From Oryzias latipes (lineage: Eukaryota; Chordata; Actinopteri; Beloniformes; Adrianichthyidae), in contig NC_019863.2 of assembly GCF_002234675.1 (NCBI RefSeq), forward strand, positions 364,109 to 428,108: a stretch of 64,000 nt of DNA. Reading direction: 5' to 3'. Each line of letters begins with the position of its first letter. Within the stretch, counting starts at the first letter, position 1. Under the pieces are notes generated by a model that worked only from the letters and a program-made list of their open reading frames with translations, was not told the origin of the DNA and made no database searches. The translations under genes were made by a program, and so were the position numbers. This document shows positions 56,674 to 64,000 of this stretch, piece by piece.

Positions 56674-59600
56674 TCAGACCATCAATACTCGCTGATTTTC
56701 TGCGTCGGTTGGACTCTGGTTTGTGCGTAATGTGTGAAGGTCTGTGAAAGTCTGAAATGCTTCAAAGTTTGATGCTTTCTTGGACGGTGGGCTTGGTAAG
56801 TCCTTGGATGGGGTGCAAAGAAGTTTCAGCCTCTGAGTAATAAAAGAAAAAAACTGGAGACGTGAGACGAGTTTAACACATTTGATCCAACCAATAAATG
56901 ATTGTGAATATAAGTAAACAGTACATTATCTTACACACAAGAACATTTATATATATACATTATTTTTACGTTTGGCTGTCATAACTTACTTTTGTTAGGG
57001 ATCCAGGTTTGCTTGTTACGGCATAAAGCATCCATAGAGGAACCATCAATGTGGAAGAAAGAGTAAAGAATCCTCCGAGGGCGTATCCCCACCAAGGGTA
57101 TTCGTATACGTTGTTGAATTTGAGAGGAGTATATTTGACTAAAGAAAACACAAATGTGCACTAGAAAAAAAAGTGAAAAGAGATGCTGAGGTAGAGCGTT
57201 TAGCCACCAAGCCCCTGTCTTATGGAATAAACTCCCAGCTCATGTAAGAGAGGCCGACTCAGTTTCTACATTCAAAGTTAGACTGAAAACATTCCTCTTT
57301 GGACAGGCTTATTGTCAGACTAGTTAGTATTCAGAGATTATTTAACTTAATTTTAATTTGTTTAAATTAAACTTAATAACTATTTCTTTTAAAAGGCTGC
57401 TAGAAGTTGAAGCTGGGGTAACTATGGTGCACTGGGGTTCTGTCCTCTTTTCTCTTCTACTTCTACCCTTCCTCTCTTCTCCATTCTTGATCATTATTCA
57501 TCATTTAGTTCTCCATGCCTCTGTTTGGTGCAGTGCGATTCATGTATTGTCCCTCTTTTCCTCTCCCCTCCTGGGGATGGGAGTGCTTCCAGATTCCAGT
57601 TGGCCCATCCGTGCTCCAGTTCCTGACCGTGTACCTCGCCTTTGCTCGCGCTCCTACACCTGGCTGTGGTTCCTGTCTCCGGCTCGACTCGCGCCCCTGA
57701 CTGTCCCCCCGACCACGGCTGGATGAAGCTCGTCTGCTGGACTTTTATATATGTAGTTGTAGATTTAGATAAGTTAATTCTTCTCTAAGAGTTCTGGTAA
57801 ATCGCCTGTCCGTCCTGGGGGAGGATCCCTCCTTCATGTGGACACCCCTGAGGTTTCTTCGTTTTTTCCGGAATCCTGTTTTTTTAGGAGTTTTTCCTTA
57901 CCGCGAAGGGGGGTCTAAGGGCAGGGATGCCAGTATAGCTTAGTCAGATTGTTAGTTCATTTTAGTATTTTCCTATTGAACTCTTTGTATTCGTGATCCT
58001 TTTGAGTTCATGTTTACTTCGAAGCCCATCGAGACGACTGTTGTTGTGATTTTGGGCTATACAAATAAAATTGAATTTAATTGAATTGAATTGCTGGCGG
58101 TGAGTGTGGAGGACAGAGATTGCATTGAAAAGGATCCCATCTGTGTTCTAAAAATGAAATGTCCCTGTTAGAAAACTAGGATGTGGTTTCATGAATATGC
58201 TAAGCAGCAAATATTTTAATAAGAAAGCTGCTGCTGTGAATCCTTTCTATACGCTGCCTGGCTTCGTACCACATTCCAACAGTAAAAATATTTTGCGTTG
58301 TGGCTTGAAATGCTGTTTGAGTGTGCATGTTTTCTGTTTTTAGTCTATTCATGGCCCTGGGCCCCATCCCTCTCTGAAAGGCTGAAGCAGCTCACGTTCT
58401 ACTTCTGTAAATATTATAAAGAAGGTAGCTTAAAGTAGCACGGGACTCTTGTAACACAATGCTGAGTGAGTAATAGTGTACGATAAGGGATTACTAGTCT
58501 GTGACGAGTTACTGCTTGATCATTCAACAATGATTATTCCTAACAGGCATTAGGTACTTTCACAAACAAAGGTTTTCTATTTTGCCTTTCTCCGTTTTTT
58601 AAACAAGAATGTAATATTGATGAACCAATGGTTTTGAAAAAAGTTGAAAGATTTCCACCTCAAATGACTCAGGACAGCTGCTTTCTACCAAAAGACAACA
58701 CACTGACAAAAGGAACACAAAAGCCTAGACGTGCACGTGTGGAACACTTACAGTGCAGATGGCCGGCGTCAAGTATTTCCAGCAGTATTTCATGAAGGGC
58801 CAGGGATGATAACCAATCATGTCCTTTATGTTGTCATAGTGACGATCTGAACCTGATGAAAAATGTTAAACTTTATTGACCACCAGAAAACAATCGTCAA
58901 ACACAGTCACTGGAGAAGTGAGAGAGGTCCGAAAAATGGCCTACCTACCGACTTTTACAAAACAGTACAAAAACACACACCTATAACAGTTGTTGTTGTA
59001 CTTGTTGTAGCTTCCTAATGATGTCAAAACCCCTGTGCAAACTCCATAGGAGTAGAAAATCTGGCTTCCAGCATCCATCCATACCTGGGAAGTGTCAACA
59101 AGGTCATGTTTTAATACTTTCAATTCAAATAGTTGTTATTTTTTGCACAAAAAAGTTCTTAAAATAGAGCTGAGTGATGAATCAATACTTCATTTCTGAT
59201 GTAAAAATCTCTTCAACATCAATTCATGACATCTTCTTTACAGTTTGACCCTTACACCCTTGAAAAATATATATTTACTCAACCGAAGGGATTGTGATTA
59301 AAGGGAAGTATTACAAATTAATCGACTGCAGCTGAAAACGCAGGAAGAGGCGCAAACCCGCCAGATGCAACTGGAAATCAAAAGAATGGAGATCGAAGCC
59401 GAGACAGCGTCAGGATCCGACAGCTGGAGTTGGAGGCCAAAGCTGGCACTCCTGTAACCCGATGCAGCGGCACAAACCCGCTTTCCCCCGGTTTACCTAG
59501 TTCACTTGACATCAGTAAATTGCTCTGTCTCGTTCCCGTTTTCAGGGAATCAGAAGTTGATTCCTATTTTGCATCATTTGGATGCATAGCTGGTTCTCTG

Positions 59601-62600
59601 AAGTGGAAACATGATTCCTCAGGTTTTCACCATGTGGCCTTTACTCCACTGTAAACTGAGTGAAAATGCCCAGGGGGTTGTAGCGTCCCTCCCTCTTGAG
59701 GATTCACCATCTAAGGTTTGGGTTAAAATGGCTGTTGTGGAGTTTGGTCGTGAAAAGAGCATTCTCTTTGATCAATGGTGTACAGTACAGTTGATGGTTT
59801 TGTTTCTCTTCGGGAACTGATGTTGTTCAAACGAAGTTTGCCAGAGAGTCTTGTGGTTTCCCTGAATGAGCAGAAGGTTAACTCTGTGACGTCAGCAGCG
59901 GCGCTGGCTGATGAGTATGTGTTAACTCACAAAACATCCTTCCCTGTGCCAAACAACCACCTGAGAGCAGCTGCTGTACATCAGCCGTCTCACAATAAAC
60001 CCTGTACATCCAGAGAAATACGCGAGTGTTTTTATTGTCACAAAACCCGACATGTCATCGCTGACTGCGTTCTCCTGCAAAATAAAGCTGAAAACACCCA
60101 ACAGATTCCTTCTAGTCCAAAAGGGGTGGGAGTTATCTCAAAGCCAGGTAATGGTAAGACACACCCAGCCTCCTGCTTTATCTTGCTGAACAGCAAACGC
60201 ACGGATGAGCGCTCAGTGCGCATTTGAGCGACACAGGTCGGTCCCAGACCTTGATTTTAGCAAATGCACTGCTGTTTTTAGATTCATGGGTATACCTGCA
60301 TGCTTCGTGGTGTTGGCATGGAGTGTTCTCCTCGCTCTGTTCACCTGGTCCATCTGAAATCTGAATCAATTACAGGTATTTTTCCCATGGCAGTTTGTCC
60401 GGAACTACCATAAAAGAGTTACGGTTTTGCTGGGAAATTATGTGGCTGGCGAAAAGATTGTGCCACATCCCGAGGTATCGCCGAAAACCACCTTAGTGCC
60501 ACCGAAACATCAGCACAGAATACCAGTGCGCAGGCCGTATCCAGTCTGCGCCATCACGCGTGCACAGCTCCGAGATGACTTGTCTGATAACTTTTCTAAG
60601 CCTGTTCATTCAGGTGGTAATCGCGTTACGACCTGAGCCCGACAGTTTTTCTCACAGACAGGTGACGATGAGAAAGGATTAGACGTCTGATTTGAAGCAC
60701 TGAAGGAAGTCCACACTCCCCGATGCACACAACCCATGACACACAGAGAGCTGATCAAATTTTACGGACGGGTTTTTTCGTTTATTGATATTCTGCACGT
60801 GACCCGCTAGAAGGGGCACTCGTATTTAGACCGAGAAAATTAGGAAGCGTTCCCACCCCGCGACGTTCCCCTCATGGCTTTAGCATGAGTTCCAGCCCGG
60901 AAATCCCAACCTACGCATCCGGCGCTCGGTTTTGTTGGAAAAGGAGAACCAGTTAGGTGATGACCTGTCCAGATTAGGTTAAGTTCTTCTGCAAAGTGAG
61001 TTGTACATCACACACTTCATTTCATAACCTGTCTATTTAAAGGTTTGCAGCTTAAGGGGAGGGGTGTTACGACTTCTGGTAGTGTCTGCTTGTTTTGTGG
61101 TGTGTGTATGTGTTTGAGTTTCAGCTCCTGCAGAAGTCAGCTGCTGCACAGCGGCTGACTCCGCCCCCCTGCAGAGCTGATTGAGGCTGCTTCTAATCGC
61201 CTGGCTTTAAAAGCTCCCAGGATCCTCTGCTCCAGGGGCCGCTGCATTCCTGAGTGGGAATTTGTTTTCCAGCCTGCCCCTGATGTCTGCCTGGCCTCAG
61301 CTTGAGAAAGCCTCTGGTTTCCCCCTTAGTTTGATTCTGGTTTTGTCCTTTTGTCACATTTATTCTTGCTTTTCTGTCATAGTTGTACAGCTACAAAGCC
61401 TGAGAATTTAATTTATACCATCATTTATTCCACCTTTGGTGTTTTGGTGGTTATTTTCCTTTAGCTCCCTTTGATTCCTTTATATGTCACCGAATAAACA
61501 GCTGTGTGGCCAACTTTTTGCAGTTTCCACCTGCAATATCCTGTGCAGTGTATCCTGAGATGATTGTATTGAGGCTCGCCATGTACATTTTTTTTTACTT
61601 TAGAAAAAGATTAGTAATTTCGATTTTAGGATATGCACACTCCTGCTTTAGATTTTTTCTTAGAAAAAAAATATACTGCTCGCTTTTTTATGGCTACAGG
61701 AGCAAGAAAGGCAGACTGAAAAAATTGTGTTGTGTCATTCAGAACAAAACGGTTCTTATTTCATATAAATATTTCTCATATTTTACATTAGACTAGAAAA
61801 TGCAATTTGCCTCTTTTTGTCCCCCTGTATTTCCTGCTTCTGCTCCGTGGACGAACACACCACCCTCCTCTTCCTCAGCGCGTGATTGTGGATACATCTG
61901 ATGACCAATCGCTTGGCTCTTTACAGCAAACGACAAGAACCCTTTTTTAACTGTCCTTCATTCTGTCTTACTTCTTCTTCTCTTCAAGTCGCTCATAAAT
62001 GGTCAATACGTGTTCACGTTGAGCGGGGGAGGGGCAGCAAAAGCTCGATACATGTGCAGCGGCGGCAGCGACAGCCGCATGGAATAAAGCGCCAGCGTCA
62101 ACACAATAACGTGCAGAAATGAGTGACACTGGGAAAAAAGCAAAATCTGGAACCACTTCACTTCAATTGATGATGTGAAAAGAGAATTTAGAGTCTGCAA
62201 GAAAACAATTCCATCTAGAACCGGATCCAGAACCAACCTGGACCTGAGAGAATCTTCTAAACAGAGCAGATCATTGCTGACTGAAGAAACCAGATCAGCT
62301 CAAAGATGAGATACTTAGTGTTTATGAATGTCAACCTTTACTGTGACCATAAATCACACACAGTGGGCGTGCCTCAGCGCCTTTAACTCCTCCAATGTGG
62401 TACTTCTTAGTCTGCACGCCTCAGTCAGGGGCAGTTGATTTGAGTGGCCAGAGTTGAAATATTGAAACTTTGGCGAGGTCACCGCATCACCTCAACCAAT
62501 CAGGGCCTCAACTTTGGGCATGTGACGTTTTCAGTGACTATATCAGCAACTAGAATACACATCCAACATGGTGGATCAATGCGATATTTCTCCTCCTGAT

Positions 62601-63887
62601 CTTTATCCATTTTCTTAACCTGCTGCAACAGATGTCTATGTTACTGTTGGGCAAAGTCTAGTGAGCCCTGGAAGTCTGTCTGCCCCATAAGGCGAGCTAG
62701 CTTACTACGCCGGCCCCTGGGAGGCACGCTGGCGGGTAGTAGGGACAACGGCTGGGGCATGGGGAGGCCGACACAGCTACCGATGCATGACTGATGCTCA
62801 CCATACCAGGAAAGACTCTGGGTCAGAGGTCAGAGCTCTGACTCCACTTTTGGTCACCGATGGGAAGCATCTCCAGAGTTCTGACTGCTTTGTAAATGAG
62901 ATAAACCCAGATACCACTCTATGTAGCGATCAGGCTAAAAGCATTTGGCAGTAGCACCTCCCTCACGCGTCTGGGGCGTCAAGCTATGAACACATTTTTG
63001 GACAGGCACGAATTTGACGCACGAATCGCGCTCTGTGTGATTGCAGCATCAGAGTATGACCTGGCTTAATAAAAGTCTTGTAGTGACTTTCTAAACTCCA
63101 CATTAACTTTTTTGCAACAATCATACCTCTGGGTCAGCGAGGCGAGACGGGTCTGGGTAGAGGTAAAACATAATGCCTTCTTTTGCTCCGGGTAATGTAA
63201 GGCCACGGACAAGCAACACCACCAGCATCACATATGGGAATGTTGCTGTGAAGTACACCACCTAAAGAATAACTATATTTCAATCATTTTGCAACCTCTC
63301 AAGAACAGATTCGTCCTAGAAGTAGGATTAAATGTGATGAAACCCCAAATGAGAGAAGGCCGTACCTTTCCGGTGGATTTCACTCCATTCCAAACACAGA
63401 AGTAACACAAGATCCAAGCAAGAAGTAAACAAAGAGCCAGGTCCCAACGAATGCTCCCAATCTCATCAATTCCATGAGATAGCCCCAGAATTCTCCTTCT
63501 TTGAAAAAGGAAAATGACAAAAATGAATGTTTTCTAATGAAAACACATGGAACTAAAGTCTTGATATGTTATGCTTTAATACTTGATACTTACTCCCAAA
63601 ACTCTACTACTGATGATGAAGTATTTCCAGTTTGATTGTGACTGTGCTGAAAGCAACTATCTTCATGAAGGAAAAGGAGATTCAGAGGTTAATATGGTAG
63701 ACCCACAGCAACACAGCACTCTAGATTTAGGAAAAAACCGTGTTACCTGTGTTCCAGCTGTTATTGCAGCTCACCCATGGAATCTCAGAACCAAACGATG
63801 AGAACAGGTACAGAAAGGTCCACGCCAGGATAATGATGTAATAAACCCCAGTGTACAACACTACCACTTGGCTCCCATAACCTATGC
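56674..63887 (-). CDS. slc6a13: Sodium/chloride-dependent GABA-type transporter (SLC6), 3' part, four internal exons absent
   Basis: Exons in order: 63887-63747, 63660-63594, 63498-63366, 63261-63127, 59084-58981, 58852-58752, 57160-56990 and 56832-56674 (stop 56676-56674). They encode TM3 ([14 protein letters not shown]), the large extracellular loop with Cys pair and N-glycosylation sites (SCNNSWN), TM4-TM5 ([15 protein letters not shown]), the [10 protein letters not shown] helix, the [10 protein letters not shown] sodium-site helix, the late [13 protein letters not shown] segment, the TM12 region with [10 protein letters not shown], and a C tail. These match the GABA/taurine-type SLC6 branch, which imports GABA with Na+ and Cl-. 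The N-terminal exons lie beyond the window. The four exons that normally encode TM7-TM10 are missing: only 128 bp separate exons 58981 and 58852, and their phases do not match, so direct splicing reads into a stop after six codons. It may be broken or misassembled. Gypsy and LINE insertions fill its introns. The exact paralogue is inferred from synteny. Confidence 0.8.
57185..58092 (+). mobile_element. LINE 3' end in slc6a13 intron
   Basis: The frame at 57200-57330 reads [19 protein letters not shown] then [14 protein letters not shown] and a stop. The 3' end holds ttgggctatacaaataaaat and a TTGAA tail. Reversed tail fragments of the same family occur at 6291 and 38701. It is antisense to slc6a13. 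Confidence 0.8.
59290..60640 (+). mobile_element. Decayed Ty3/gypsy Gag and protease-region fragment
   Basis: A coiled-coil-like start ([14 protein letters not shown]) leads to a Gag core with [13 protein letters not shown] and [18 protein letters not shown] zinc knuckle follows at about 60027-60068 (C-x2-C-x4-H-x4-C). A further piece, [17 protein letters not shown], is from the protease-RT linker of fish gypsy elements. Frameshifts split it, and the polymerase is absent. It lies in the 4-kb slc6a13 intron, antisense to the gene. Confidence 0.8.
61065..61560 (+). mobile_element. Probable 3' LTR of the gypsy element
   Basis: A polypurine tract (ttaaggggagggg) ends just before TGTTACG at 61065. 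Inside are a TATA-like ctttaaaag at about 61204 and a gaataaac polyadenylation signal at about 61492. The right end is not certain, and no matching 5' LTR was found near 59290. Confidence 0.55.
61561..63126. other. slc6a13 intron remainder, no gene seen
   Basis: Mixed AT-rich and GC-balanced noncoding DNA. A 62680-62780 segment (cgccggcccctgggaggcac) has no recognised relatives in the window. Confidence 0.4.
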
Positions 63888-64000
63888 CTACAAAGACAGG
63901 TTTTTCATGGATTAAAACCACTCAAAGAAAAGGGGTTATGTTTGCAAATATAAGGTTAAAATTTATGAATTCCAGTTTTTAAAATCCACTGACACAAACA

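Noticed and set aside
57358-57726. 122-codon frame
   Set aside because: It lies in LINE 3' sequence in an slc6a13 intron and resembles no protein.

Overview
The window looks like nuclear DNA from a teleost fish. It has split vertebrate-type genes with GT-AG introns, long AT-rich noncoding stretches, many simple repeats and a dense load of fish-type transposons. Three green-type cone opsin (RH2) genes lie in tandem between a synaptophysin-family gene (synpr) and a GABA-transporter-type SLC6 gene (slc6a13). That is the known teleost RH2 neighbourhood. The combination of residues at opsin sites 122 and 292 in the three copies matches what is known of medaka RH2-A, RH2-B and RH2-C, so Oryzias is the likely genus. 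This is inferred, not proven.

Layout. 1-6 kb: the last four coding exons of synpr on the + strand. 6-12.9 kb: intergenic, with a 26-bp G-rich minisatellite at 7.37-8.13 kb. 12.99-14.47, 26.97-28.44 and 36.75-39.97 kb: RH2-C, RH2-B and RH2-A, all on the - strand, so transcription runs A, B, C and RH2-C converges on synpr. Each opsin has five exons and a TATA box about 90-105 bp upstream of its ATG; OTX/CRX-type GATTA sites lie further upstream. 15-24.1 kb: a nest of SINE, LINE, hAT and solo-LTR insertions. 31-39 kb: large simple repeats. 41.6-46.9 kb: a Harbinger-type element, LINE pieces and an unusual templated duplication. 47-56 kb: mostly noncoding, with one orphan coding exon and one possible small transcript. 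56.7-63.9 kb: the 3' part of slc6a13 on the - strand, with a LINE and a decayed gypsy element in its introns and four internal exons absent.

How the genes work together. The three opsins are paralogous cone pigments. RH2-A carries Q122 and S292 (shortest wavelength expected), RH2-B carries E122 (longest) and RH2-C carries Q122 (intermediate). RH2-B and RH2-C share a nearly identical 3' segment that includes introns, which is evidence for recent gene conversion. Both also carry an NPxxY to NAxxY change. The flanking genes are synteny markers with no evident role in the opsin function.

I see no clearly undescribed gene system. The most unusual items are the mosaic RH2-B/RH2-C pair, the P303A change, the missing slc6a13 exons, and a 445-bp copied block inserted between 88-bp direct repeats.
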